Source: Gloeobacter kilaueensis JS1 (GTDB taxonomy: Bacteria; Cyanobacteriota; Cyanobacteriia; Gloeobacterales; Gloeobacteraceae). Taken from it: DNA of 64,000 bases. The stretch is taken from contig NC_022600.1 in assembly GCF_000484535.1 (NCBI RefSeq), positions 2,480,001 to 2,544,000 of the forward strand, in the 5' to 3' direction. Below the pieces are notes generated by a model that saw only the letters and a program-made list of their open reading frames with translations, was not told where the DNA came from and ran no database searches. Position numbers and translations under genes: made by a program. Numbering within the stretch: position 1 is the first letter of the stretch; the number at the start of each line of letters is the position of its first letter. Positions 41,144 to 49,558 of the stretch are shown one piece after another.

Positions 41144-42985
41144 TCAGGCAATCGGCAGCGATTGTAGGTTGAGGTAAGCCCAGTAGGCTCCGCGATTTTT
41201 AAGGAGTTGCTGGTGCTCGCCAACTTCGACGATCCGGCCTTTGTCGAGCACGACGATCCGATCGGCGTTGCGCACCGTCGAAAGACGATGGGCAATCACG
41301 ATCACGGTGCGGTTGCGGCGCAGCCGCTCCAGCGCCTCCTGCACCAGTTGTTCTGACTGCGAGTCGAGGGCGCTGGTCGCCTCGTCGAGAATGAGAATTT
41401 CCGGATCCCGCAGGATCGCTCGGGCAATCGAGATGCGCTGGCGCTGGCCGCCCGAAAGCTGTACGCCCCGGTCGCCCACCAGGGTGTCGTAGCCGTTGGG
41501 CAACTGGCAGATAAATTCGTGGGCATTGGCGAGGCGGGCGGCTTCAACGATCCGTGCCTCGCTCACCGCCTCCAGGCCGTAGGCGATGTTGGCGCGGATC
41601 GCGGTGTTGAAGATGTAGGTGTCCTGGTTGACGATGCCGATGTGACGGCGCAGGGAGGTGATGTCGTAGGCGCGGAGGTCGAGGCCGTCGATCTCGATGC
41701 TGCCACTGGCAACGTCGTAGAGTCGGGGTACCAGGGCTGCCACCGTCGATTTGCCTGCCCCCGAGGCACCGACCAGGGCCACGGTCTGGCCGCGCGGCAC
41801 CTCCAGATCAAAGCCCGTCAGCACCTTGCTGCGTCCGGTGTAAGAAAAATCGACATCGCGAAAGACGATGCTCTCGCGCAGGCCCGTAAAGACGATCTGC
41901 CCCGGTTGATCGCGCTGTTCTTCTGGCAGCTCCAGACCGGCTGCTACCTGGGCGAAGGCGGAAAGGTTTTCCTGGATGTAGCCACGGGCGGTGTTGATTT
42001 TTTTGGTGACCGGGATGATCCGCACCAGGACGAGCATGAACAGCAACAGCTCGGAGGTGGCGAGCAGCCCCCGTGCGATGAGGAGGTTGTAGCTGCTGAC
42101 GAGGATGATCATCGCCACCCCGAGGGTCGCCCATTCGGTGAGCGGGTCGATCACGTTCTGCTTTCTGGCAAGCACGTTGCTGGTCTCCACCAGGCGGCGG
42201 GAGATGGCCTGAAACTTGCCCATCTCGAAGTCCTCGCTGCCGTAGGACTTGATGATCCGGATGCCGCCCAGCGCGTCGAGGGCGCGCACGTAGAGGTCGC
42301 TTCTCGCTTCGACTACAGCGCTGCCGGACTGGCGAATCTTGTTTAACAAAAAAGTCAGCCCCAGCCCGACCGCGCCGATGAGCATCACCACCAGCACCGT
42401 GAGCCGCCAGGAGACGACAAGCAGTGTGCCCAGGTAAGCGAGGAGGGTCAGCGAACTGGTGACGGCGGCAAAAAAGAACGAGAGCATGATGCTGACGTTG
42501 GTCGTCTCGCTGAGGAGGGTGCTCGTCACCCGCCCCATCTGAATATTGTCGAAGAAGGCGACCGGCGCTCTTAGATAGTTGCAGTAGAGTTGCTCGCGCA
42601 AAAGGGCAACGACCTCCTCCCGATAAAAGCAGGTGAGAACTTGAGATAGGTAATATAAATATCCTTTGAGGGTGAGGGCCGCCATCAGCACGAGCGTAAA
42701 AGCAAAGATGAGCGTGCCTTTTTGCTGGTGCTCGATCCAGCTGTTCACCCCGGCCACCAGCGCGCCACCCGGCAGGTGCAGCGCCGCCGGTCCGCCCTCG
42801 TTGAGCAGGACTTTAAGAAAGGGCACCATCAGCCCGATGCCGACACCGTCGAGCAGCGATGCTAAGAGCATCGTGAACAGGCCAAAGTAGAGCGTCCGGC
42901 GCGGCACCGTACAGCAGAGGGAGACAAGCCGGCCAAGCTTGCCGGGGGTCCGGCTCCAGAGGGATTTGCGCAGCTGAGCGATCAC
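41144..42985 (-). CDS. ABC exporter, HepA/PglK-like, probable lipid-linked oligosaccharide flippase
   Basis: 613 residues from a GTG that overlaps the upstream stop (GTGA). Six-helix membrane domain, then a nucleotide-binding domain with LVGASGAGKSTVAALVPRLY (Walker A), QLSGGQRQRISIARAIL (signature), ILILDEATSALDSQ (Walker B) and the His-loop IAHRLSTV. The long loop and GVGIGLMVPFLKVLL near the start are of the MsbA/HepA type. Such exporters flip lipid-linked sugars (PglK) or heterocyst polysaccharide precursors (HepA). The cluster has a Wzy-like polymerase but no Wzx-like flippase, so this is the likely flippase. Confidence 0.9.
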   Translation of the reverse strand: MIAQLRKSLWSRTPGKLGRLVSLCCTVPRRTLYFGLFTMLLASLLDGVGIGLMVPFLKVLLNEGGPAALHLPGGALVAGVNSWIEHQQKGTLIFAFTLVLMAALTLKGYLYYLSQVLTCFYREEVVALLREQLYCNYLRAPVAFFDNIQMGRVTSTLLSETTNVSIMLSFFFAAVTSSLTLLAYLGTLLVVSWRLTVLVVMLIGAVGLGLTFLLNKIRQSGSAVVEARSDLYVRALDALGGIRIIKSYGSEDFEMGKFQAISRRLVETSNVLARKQNVIDPLTEWATLGVAMIILVSSYNLLIARGLLATSELLLFMLVLVRIIPVTKKINTARGYIQENLSAFAQVAAGLELPEEQRDQPGQIVFTGLRESIVFRDVDFSYTGRSKVLTGFDLEVPRGQTVALVGASGAGKSTVAALVPRLYDVASGSIEIDGLDLRAYDITSLRRHIGIVNQDTYIFNTAIRANIAYGLEAVSEARIVEAARLANAHEFICQLPNGYDTLVGDRGVQLSGGQRQRISIARAILRDPEILILDEATSALDSQSEQLVQEALERLRRNRTVIVIAHRLSTVRNADRIVVLDKGRIVEVGEHQQLLKNRGAYWAYLNLQSLPIA

Positions 42986-43926
42986 GGAGAACTCCGATTG
43001 AGGGTGTCAGACCAGACTTGCGAAAAATAGCCCCAGCGCCAGGAGAAAACCATCCGCTCGCGGATGCGCACTTTTGGATCCGGCCAGAACTGGGCTATCA
43101 GTTTTTGAACGTCGAAGAGTACTCTAAGCAGGCTCCAGGTGCTCCCGAGGTAGAGCCGCAGCGCCGGGCGACCGAGCAGGCTCTCGATGAGCGCCACCGA
43201 CCGCCCCTGCCAGTAGCTGCGACCAATCAACCACTGGGCGTTGACCCGCTCCTTGGGAATCCAGTGCTGCACCGAGGCTTGCGGGTCGTAGTAGAATCCG
43301 CCGCCCAGCCGCTGGAGGGTGGCGTTGAGTAGGTACTCTTCGCCGGAGAGCAACTTCACCCCGACCCGCCCCAGCCGTTCACAAAAACCGCCCGCCGCCA
43401 CGAGCGCCTCCCGCCGGTAGGCGACGTTCGCCCCCCAGGGAAATTCGTTGGGGGCGAACCAGCGCGGCTCCTCGCCGCCGTCGAGGGTAGTGAAGATCAC
43501 CTCCATCATCGGGATCACCCAGTCGGGCCGGGGCACCTCCCAGAGCGGCGCGATCGGCCCGCCGACGCTCACCGGTTCGGGCAGCACCGTCTGAAAGGAG
43601 GCAAGCAGGGCAGCGAGCCAGCCTGGGGAGGGGATGGCATCGTCGTCCAAAAAAGCGACATAAGGACTACCGGCGGCCTGCCAGCCGGTGTTGCGCGCCC
43701 TTGAAAGACCCTGGACGGGCTCGAAGAGGTAGCGCAACTGGGGCAGCCGCTCGCGCTGAAACGCCTCGCACAGCGAACGGGTCCGGTCGGTGGAGGCGTT
43801 ATCGACTACCAGAATCTCGAAGGCGGTGGCCGGTAAGCTCTGGGTGCAAAGCGCTTCCAGGGCCAGTTCCAGCCGCTCGGCGCGGTTGTAGGTGCAGATG
43901 ATGGCCGAAATCAGGGGAGAGCCCAT
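42982..43926 (-). CDS. Glycosyltransferase family 2
   Basis: The start at 43926 (MGSPLISAIICTYNRAERLE) overlaps the upstream gene by 16 bases; the longer frame adds only six residues. 314 residues. ILVVDNASTDRTRSLCEAFQ, YVAFLDDDAIPSPGWLAALL (metal-binding DDD) and EFPWGANVAYRREALVAAGG are GT2 blocks. The C-terminal region is basic (KVRIRERMVFSWRWGYF) and may touch the membrane. Coupled by GTGA to the ABC flippase gene downstream. Confidence 0.92.
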   Translation of the reverse strand: MGSPLISAIICTYNRAERLELALEALCTQSLPATAFEILVVDNASTDRTRSLCEAFQRERLPQLRYLFEPVQGLSRARNTGWQAAGSPYVAFLDDDAIPSPGWLAALLASFQTVLPEPVSVGGPIAPLWEVPRPDWVIPMMEVIFTTLDGGEEPRWFAPNEFPWGANVAYRREALVAAGGFCERLGRVGVKLLSGEEYLLNATLQRLGGGFYYDPQASVQHWIPKERVNAQWLIGRSYWQGRSVALIESLLGRPALRLYLGSTWSLLRVLFDVQKLIAQFWPDPKVRIRERMVFSWRWGYFSQVWSDTLNRSSP

Positions 43927-44870
43927 GGGCGTCTGAAGCTCCATTTGAGCGATTCGAGGGAGAGCGGACCCACCAGGCGGGCGAGCGAGCGGGTGAGCGG
44001 GTGGGAGCGGGGCGGCTGAAAATCCGGCACCAGGGCGCGCAGGTCGGCGAACGCCTGACGGGCACTCGCCGGGCGTCCGGCCTGCAGTTCGCCCTGCACG
44101 ACCCGCCAGAGGCGTCCGGCGAGTGCCCCGGCGCGCTCTGGGGTGAGCAGCCCAGCAGCGAGCAGGCTGTGCCCGTACTCCACCAGCACCCGGCGCATCG
44201 CCTCGTTACCTTTTGGGTTGGCCGAGAAGCGCTCGCCGCCGTGGTCGCGGGCAATCGAGCGCACGCCCGGCGCGTAGCGGATCCGGGCTCCTTTGAAGGC
44301 CCGCCGCAGGTGCAACTCGTAGTCGTCCACGCACAGACAGTCGAGCCGCCAGCCGCCCTGGGCGATGAGCGTCTCGCGGCGGTGCAGGGGGACGGCGGTC
44401 TGGGTGTTTTCGGCCAGAAAAAACGTGATCCAGTCCGCCCCGGCGTCGCGGCCTGCAAAGGTGCGGGTAAAGTGGCCCGGCTCCTCTTTAAAAAAGGCGT
44501 AGTCGCCAAAGACCATGTCGCTGCCCGTCTGCTGGAGGATGGGCACCTCGACTTCGAGCTTGGTCGGCAGCAGCAGATCGTCGGAGTCGAGAAACTGAAC
44601 CCATTCGCCTCGGGCCAGGTGCAGGCCGACGTTGCGGGCGTTGGCGGCTCCGCCGTTGGTGAGGCGCTGGTAGCGCACCCGTTCGCCGAAGGAGCGGACG
44701 ATTGTCTCGGTGTGATCGGTGGAGCCGTCGTCTACCACGATCACCTCCAGGCGCTGCCAGCGCACCGCCAGAGCCGAACGCAGGCACTCGCCCAGCAAGT
44801 CGGCGCGGTTGTAGGTGGGAACGACGATCGAGACCAGCGGCAGGCGGCCATTGGCGGGTTCGGTGGGCAT
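43911..44870 (-). CDS. Glycosyltransferase family 2
   Basis: 319 residues: PLVSIVVPTYNRADLLGECL, VIVVDDGSTDHTETIVRSF, NARNVGLHLARGEWVQFLDS and DSDDLLLPTKLEVE are typical GT2 motifs. A GMD/SXD-like region CVDDYELHLRRAF holds the catalytic-base candidate. The C-terminal third is Arg/Pro rich, without transmembrane segments. Its reading frame overlaps the next glycosyltransferase gene, which supports cotranscription. Sugar donor and acceptor are unknown. Confidence 0.92.
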   Translation of the reverse strand: MPTEPANGRLPLVSIVVPTYNRADLLGECLRSALAVRWQRLEVIVVDDGSTDHTETIVRSFGERVRYQRLTNGGAANARNVGLHLARGEWVQFLDSDDLLLPTKLEVEVPILQQTGSDMVFGDYAFFKEEPGHFTRTFAGRDAGADWITFFLAENTQTAVPLHRRETLIAQGGWRLDCLCVDDYELHLRRAFKGARIRYAPGVRSIARDHGGERFSANPKGNEAMRRVLVEYGHSLLAAGLLTPERAGALAGRLWRVVQGELQAGRPASARQAFADLRALVPDFQPPRSHPLTRSLARLVGPLSLESLKWSFRRPWALP

Positions 44871-44882
44871 GGGGCAGTCTCT

Positions 44883-45824
44883 CTAGCGCAGGGCGCGGGG
44901 CGGTTGCCACCCCGCGTGGGCGAGCTGGGCGCTCAGGGTACCAACAAAGTGATTCCAGAGCACCGCCAGGCGCATCAGATCCTGGGGCACCGCCCAGGCC
45001 GGGGTGCGCCGGATCGGAGCGAGGCAGGCCCGGCTCAGGGTCGTCCAGGGATAAATGGCAAGGCCAATCAATACTTTGAGAAAGTACTTGATCGCCCCCG
45101 GCAGCGGGGCCATCTGGGGATGGGCGAGGGCCAGATAAAACCAGCCGTAGGCGTCGCGGCGAAGCACGTAGGCAAAATCGGTGAAGCGGGTGCGGTAGCG
45201 GTGGTAGACGATCGCCTGGCTGGGATCCAGAATCTTGAGGGTGTAGCGGCCCGAACTCAAAATGCGCCAGCTCATCTCGACGTCGGGACCAGAAAAATTC
45301 TCCTCGTCGAAGAGGCCCAGATCGTCGAAGACCGAGCGCCGGTACATGACGTTGGCGGTGATGAGGTAAGGCTGGATGCGCCGGGAGCCGGGGCTGTGGT
45401 TGGGGCTTTTGAAGACGCAGCCTTCAAAGTAATCGACGTAGTTGCTCACGGTGGCAGGCACCAGCGATCCGCCCACCGCACCAAGGCGCGGATCGTCGAA
45501 CCCCTGCCACAGCTCGGTGAGCCAGCCGGGACTCACCTGGCAGTCGGCGTCGGTAAAGGCGATAAATTCGCCCCGCGCCTGTCGGATCGCCCGGTTGCGG
45601 GCGGCGTAGGGTCCGGCCTTCGCTTCTTCGAGCACCGTCACTGCTTCTGCGGCGAGGAGCAGGGCGAGGCTGTTGTCGCTGGAGCGGTTATCGACGCAGA
45701 GAATCTCCAGCCGCTCCGCCGGCCAATCGAGGGCGCTGAGCGAGGCGAGCAGGTGGGGCAGTTCTGCTTCTTCGTTGAAGACCGGCACGATTATCGAGAT
45801 AAAAGGCAGCAATTCTGGGGGCAT
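44883..45824 (-). CDS. Glycosyltransferase family 2 with C-terminal membrane-associated region
   Basis: The start at 45824 (MPPELLPFISIIVPVFNEEA) lies 20 bases after the upstream stop; the much longer open frame to 46079 runs through the neighbouring gene and is not real. 313 residues. EILCVDNRSSDNSLALLLAA, GEFIAFTDADCQVSPGWLTE (DAD metal site) and GPDVEMSWRILSSGRYTLKI are GT2 blocks. IKYFLKVLIGLAIYPWTTL is a hydrophobic C-terminal segment that may anchor the enzyme. Cluster member. Confidence 0.9.
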   Translation of the reverse strand: MPPELLPFISIIVPVFNEEAELPHLLASLSALDWPAERLEILCVDNRSSDNSLALLLAAEAVTVLEEAKAGPYAARNRAIRQARGEFIAFTDADCQVSPGWLTELWQGFDDPRLGAVGGSLVPATVSNYVDYFEGCVFKSPNHSPGSRRIQPYLITANVMYRRSVFDDLGLFDEENFSGPDVEMSWRILSSGRYTLKILDPSQAIVYHRYRTRFTDFAYVLRRDAYGWFYLALAHPQMAPLPGAIKYFLKVLIGLAIYPWTTLSRACLAPIRRTPAWAVPQDLMRLAVLWNHFVGTLSAQLAHAGWQPPRALR

Positions 45825-45843
45825 CGTGGTTTTAGAGATGGGT

Positions 45844-46722
45844 CTATGTTTTTTCGATGAGCTTGCGCCGCACCCGCTCAAGGGCAAAGTGAGGGAGAGC
45901 CGGATAGCCCTGGCGCAGCGCCTGCCAGCTCGTGCGCACCCCCGACTTCCAGCTCGACCAGGCCACATCCAGCCAGCCCCGCTGCACCGCCAGCCGCACC
46001 AGATCGCTGTCGGCGGCCTCAGATTGGGCGGCCTGGGCCTGCACCACCTGCAGGTGATCGAGGGCGAGGCGCAGATCATCGACCGTCAGGCTGTCGGCCC
46101 GCTTGCGGTAGGTGGTGAGCGCTTCGCCGACAAAGCCCGCCTGCCAGCCTTTGCGGACGATCGCAAGCCAGAGGTCGTAATCTTCGCCGGTGCGCAACTG
46201 TTCGTTGAAGTGCAACCCCTCCGCCAGGGCGGCGGCGCGCAGAACGACGCAGCTGCTGGTGCCGGTCCAGTTGCGCACCAGAAAGTCGCGCCAGCCCAGC
46301 ACCGGTTTGGCGGGCGGTGTGAACCAGGGCGGACTGAGCAAAGGTTGCCCTGCGCCCTCGTAGAGGACGTGGAACCAGTTAAAGCTCAGCCCGAGCTGGG
46401 GTTCGCGCACCAGGAGCTGCCGATGCCGCTCCAGCTTGCGCGGATGCCACAGATCGTCCGCGTCCAAAAAGGCGATAAATTCGCCCTTGGCCAGCTGCAG
46501 GCCAGTGTTGCGGGAGGCGGCCACTCCCTGGTTGCGCTGGTAGAAGTAGCGCAGGCGCGGATCGCTGAAGGCGCGCACCCGCTCGCCCGTGCCGTCGGTC
46601 GAACCGTCGTCGATCACGACCAGTTCAAGATCCGTCTCGCTCTGGTTCAAGACCGAATCGATCGCCGCCTCGATGTAGCCCGCCGTGTTGTAGGCGGGCA
46701 TGAGCACGCTAAAAGTAGTCAT
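45844..46722 (-). CDS. Glycosyltransferase family 2
   Basis: 292 residues: FSVLMPAYNTAGYIEAAIDS, LVVIDDGSTDGTGERVRAF, ASRNTGLQLAKGEFIAFLDA and LDADDLWHPRKLERH. LRTGEDYDLWLAIVRKGWQA carries the acidic ED motif (catalytic base in GT2). It overlaps the acyltransferase gene upstream by ATGA. The C-terminal part is without clear membrane segments. Adds a sugar to the repeat unit; specificity unknown. Confidence 0.92.
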   Translation of the reverse strand: MTTFSVLMPAYNTAGYIEAAIDSVLNQSETDLELVVIDDGSTDGTGERVRAFSDPRLRYFYQRNQGVAASRNTGLQLAKGEFIAFLDADDLWHPRKLERHRQLLVREPQLGLSFNWFHVLYEGAGQPLLSPPWFTPPAKPVLGWRDFLVRNWTGTSSCVVLRAAALAEGLHFNEQLRTGEDYDLWLAIVRKGWQAGFVGEALTTYRKRADSLTVDDLRLALDHLQVVQAQAAQSEAADSDLVRLAVQRGWLDVAWSSWKSGVRTSWQALRQGYPALPHFALERVRRKLIEKT

Positions 46723-47267
46723 GACAAAATAGCAGGGTGGGGGCCAATTTTGCGGATCGGTCGGGCCGGTACGCCCCCCACGAGCGTGTAGGCTTCGACA
46801 TCGCGGGTGACGACGCTGCCGGCGGCGACGACCGCTCCTCGGGCGATGGTGACGCCCTTGAGGACGGTCGCTTTGGTGGCGATCCAGACGTCGTCCTCGA
46901 TGCAGATCGCTTCGGCAGGCGCAGGGGTGTCGCGGTCGATCAGGCCGTGAAAGTCGCTATCCAGGATCGAAACCCAGTTGGCGATCTGGACGTTGTTGCC
47001 GATGGCGACGATCGCCTGGGCGGAGATCGTCGTGGCGCTGTTGATAAAGACGTTGTCGCCGATGGTGAGCAGGCCGCCTGCACCCACCGCAAGCTGGCTG
47101 CGCCCGAGGTGCGACCAGAGCGAAAAATGATCGCCAATCTTGAGGGTGCCCCGATTTTCGATGAGGGGCAGGGCGCGGCAGCGGGGGGCATCGCCGACAG
47201 AGGTGCAGTGGCGCAGGCTCCAGCGGGCAAACACTTCGGCTTTGTAGTCTCGCAGTCGTTGCAGCAT
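46719..47267 (-). CDS. Hexapeptide-repeat O-acyltransferase
   Basis: 182 residues of left-handed beta-helix: LTIGDNVFINSATTISAQAI, AIGNNVQIANWVSILDSDFH, then the acetyl-CoA-binding end ICIEDDVWIATKATVLKGVT and GAVVAAGSVVTRDVEAYTLV. VGGVPARPIRKIG is the usual closing motif. The active-site His of the family would be in ILDSDFHGLID. It likely O-acetylates a sugar of the repeat unit. ATGA overlap with the next GT2 gene shows translational coupling. Confidence 0.92.
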   Translation of the reverse strand: MLQRLRDYKAEVFARWSLRHCTSVGDAPRCRALPLIENRGTLKIGDHFSLWSHLGRSQLAVGAGGLLTIGDNVFINSATTISAQAIVAIGNNVQIANWVSILDSDFHGLIDRDTPAPAEAICIEDDVWIATKATVLKGVTIARGAVVAAGSVVTRDVEAYTLVGGVPARPIRKIGPHPAILS

Positions 47268-47274
47268 GGCGCGT

Positions 47275-48132
47275 TCAGGTGGCCAGAAAATCGAAGCGAA
47301 AAAAATCGCGGCTGCCCAGGCGCTCCTTGAAAATCTGGGCGCGCTCGCGCAGCGTGTAGCGAAAGTGGCCGTCGCCCCGGTAGTAGTGCAGCTGCCGGCT
47401 GGGTACGATCGATTGCATCCAGTTCACCCCAGCGTCCAGCGAGCGGTAGTGGACGAAGTTGGCGTCGTTGGCGGCCCGCGCCGCCTGGCGGGTCAGCAGC
47501 CGGAGCTGAATTTGCTCTGGATCGCGGTACTGGTAGTGGCGGTTGGGGATCTTGGAGGAGCACTTCTTGCGCCCCGCCGGCCAGAGCGGAAAGATATAGC
47601 CGCTCGGGTGCTCTGCGTCGGTGGTCTCAGGCCAGACGAGATCGTCGCTGATTCTAAACAGGCGCTGCTCGACATTGACGAAGCGGTAGTAGCGCCGCCG
47701 CTGGGCGATGGGTCTTGATCGCGAGTCGCCGCCTTTGAGGTGCTCCTGCCAGTCCGTGTCGGTGTAATAAAAGTTGTACTGCAGCGTATTGATCTGCTGG
47801 GCACCCTCGCGCTCCGCCCGCTGGATCGCCCCCGTCGGATCCTCGGCCAGAAATTCGTCGGCGTCGAGAATATAGAACCAGTCGCCGATCGCACAGCCGC
47901 TGCGCACGGCGTTGTAGACCTGGGCGCGCAGGCCATCGCTGAAGGGTACCGCCTCGCGCCGGTAGGGAACGATCACCTCGCCTGCCAGCGCCTGCACCTG
48001 ATCCCAGCTGTCGTCGCTGCTACCGGTATCGAAGACGTAGATCCGGTGGCAAAAGCGGCTGGCGTACCTGAGGGTCTGGGCGACGACATCGCCTTCGTTT
48101 TTGAGCAGACAGACGGCGTGAATGCGGCTCAT
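47275..48132 (-). CDS. Glycosyltransferase family 2 (WaaE-like)
   Basis: 285 residues: IHAVCLLKNEGDVVAQTLRY, RIYVFDTGSSDDSWDQVQAL and WFYILDADEFLAEDP (DAD). The opening (CLLKNEGD) and size are those of small GT2 proteins of the WaaE/Lgt type rather than the larger spsA type. A Trp/Tyr-rich C-terminal half (QYNFYYTDTDWQEHLKGG) probably holds the acceptor site. The gap to the upstream polymerase gene is 4 bases and to the acyltransferase gene 7 bases, so it is cotranscribed. Confidence 0.9.
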   Translation of the reverse strand: MSRIHAVCLLKNEGDVVAQTLRYASRFCHRIYVFDTGSSDDSWDQVQALAGEVIVPYRREAVPFSDGLRAQVYNAVRSGCAIGDWFYILDADEFLAEDPTGAIQRAEREGAQQINTLQYNFYYTDTDWQEHLKGGDSRSRPIAQRRRYYRFVNVEQRLFRISDDLVWPETTDAEHPSGYIFPLWPAGRKKCSSKIPNRHYQYRDPEQIQLRLLTRQAARAANDANFVHYRSLDAGVNWMQSIVPSRQLHYYRGDGHFRYTLRERAQIFKERLGSRDFFRFDFLAT

Positions 48133-48136
48133 GGCG

Positions 48137-49552
48137 TTATCCTTCGAGGAGCGGAGCAGTCTGGACCGAGATTGGGGCAGCGGGGGCGGGCCAGGGCCAA
48201 CCGGCCACCGCCAGGGCCGCCCACCAGTAAAAGAAAAACGTCGTCGTCTGCCAGTAGTGCTCGGCGAGCATCCCGACAGTGGTGGCGCAGTAGATACTCA
48301 AGAGCACCCAGCACAGCTCCCGCTGGGGCGAATCGGGGAGAGCACCTCGCCAGAGGCTCAGTACCCGCACCGATAGAGTCCCCCACATCAGGACGAACAG
48401 GCAGAAACCCACCGCTCCTGTCTCCGCGAGGGCGCGCACGAAGTCGTTGTGGGAGTCGTTGCGATACGGCGTCAGGATCGCTGTCGTGCCAAGGCCGTGG
48501 CCGAGCACCGGAGCCTGCTCCCAGGCCCGGACAAGATAGCTCCACTGGGCAATGCGCCAGGCGAAGCTGTTGTCGTCGAGGTGGGCCAGCCGGGCCGCCT
48601 TGCCGAGGTTAAAGTCGCCGTTGAGGATCGGGGTCTGCCGCAGCGCGTTCAGCCGCTCGCGGCCCATATCGGTGTTGGCAAAGATGCCCAGCACCAGGGT
48701 GAGGGCAATCGCCGCCCCGACCAGGCCCTTGAGGTTGAGGCGCGGCAGGGCAACCATACCCACCAGCACCGGCAGCATCGCGATCCCCGAAAGGGAGTTG
48801 GTGTTGATGAACAAAAAGCCGAGCAGGGCAAGCAGCGCCAGCCAGCGCTTCCGGTGGCTGGTGGCGTACTTCCACCAGACCAGGCCCGCCATCAGCACCA
48901 GGTAGACCGCGAGGGTGTTGGGATGGCCGAGGGTGCCATAGATCCGGTTGTGCATGTACACCCGCAGCTCGTAAGGCAGGGCGGCGATGGGCAGCGCAAG
49001 CTGGGCAAAGGCGACGCTCGTCGGAGCCACCAGCGAGAGCAGCAGCCAGTCGAGGACGCGCTGGGGGCTGATCGTATCGCGCAGCTGCATGACGAGCCAG
49101 TAGACCCCGGCGTAGGAGACAAAGCGGATCCACTCGCGCAAGCAGAGGCCGAACGCCTCGGGCGGTTCTTCTCCCAGCCAGCCCAGATAAGAGGCGACAG
49201 GCCAGAAGCTCATCGCCGCTACCCAGAGCAACAAAAAAATACCCCACCAGTCTCCCTTGATGGGCCTATGCAACAGCAGGCAGCCCAGCACATAGAAGGC
49301 AAGGATGGCATCGATGCCGAGGGCGAGAAGCGAAGCGAGCTGCCAGCGACCGAAGGGGTCGAGGCTGGAGCGGATCGTGAGGAGCACGAGCACCGCGATC
49401 GTAAAGTGGCGGGCTAAAAAGCTCACCCCGATCGCGGCGACGAAGAAGGCGGCGAGTAAGAGCGGCGAGCGGGCGGCGGCGACGCCGATGCCGATACTCA
49501 CGACGACGAGCAGGTTCCAACTCGATTTCCAGAGCGGCGCTTCGAGGGTCAT
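48137..49552 (-). CDS. O-antigen ligase/polymerase family membrane protein (Wzy-like)
   Basis: 471 residues with about eleven to twelve hydrophobic segments, as in Wzy/WaaL. A conserved periplasmic loop HGLGTTAILTPYRNDSHNDF carries the S-HND-like signature of the family near the C-terminal side, followed by LAETGAVGFCLFVLMW. It would join flipped repeat units on the periplasmic side of the inner membrane. As the only such gene in the cluster, it is the probable polymerase of the exported polysaccharide. Confidence 0.88.
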   Translation of the reverse strand: MTLEAPLWKSSWNLLVVVSIGIGVAAARSPLLLAAFFVAAIGVSFLARHFTIAVLVLLTIRSSLDPFGRWQLASLLALGIDAILAFYVLGCLLLHRPIKGDWWGIFLLLWVAAMSFWPVASYLGWLGEEPPEAFGLCLREWIRFVSYAGVYWLVMQLRDTISPQRVLDWLLLSLVAPTSVAFAQLALPIAALPYELRVYMHNRIYGTLGHPNTLAVYLVLMAGLVWWKYATSHRKRWLALLALLGFLFINTNSLSGIAMLPVLVGMVALPRLNLKGLVGAAIALTLVLGIFANTDMGRERLNALRQTPILNGDFNLGKAARLAHLDDNSFAWRIAQWSYLVRAWEQAPVLGHGLGTTAILTPYRNDSHNDFVRALAETGAVGFCLFVLMWGTLSVRVLSLWRGALPDSPQRELCWVLLSIYCATTVGMLAEHYWQTTTFFFYWWAALAVAGWPWPAPAAPISVQTAPLLEG

Positions 49553-49558
49553 GGGTTT

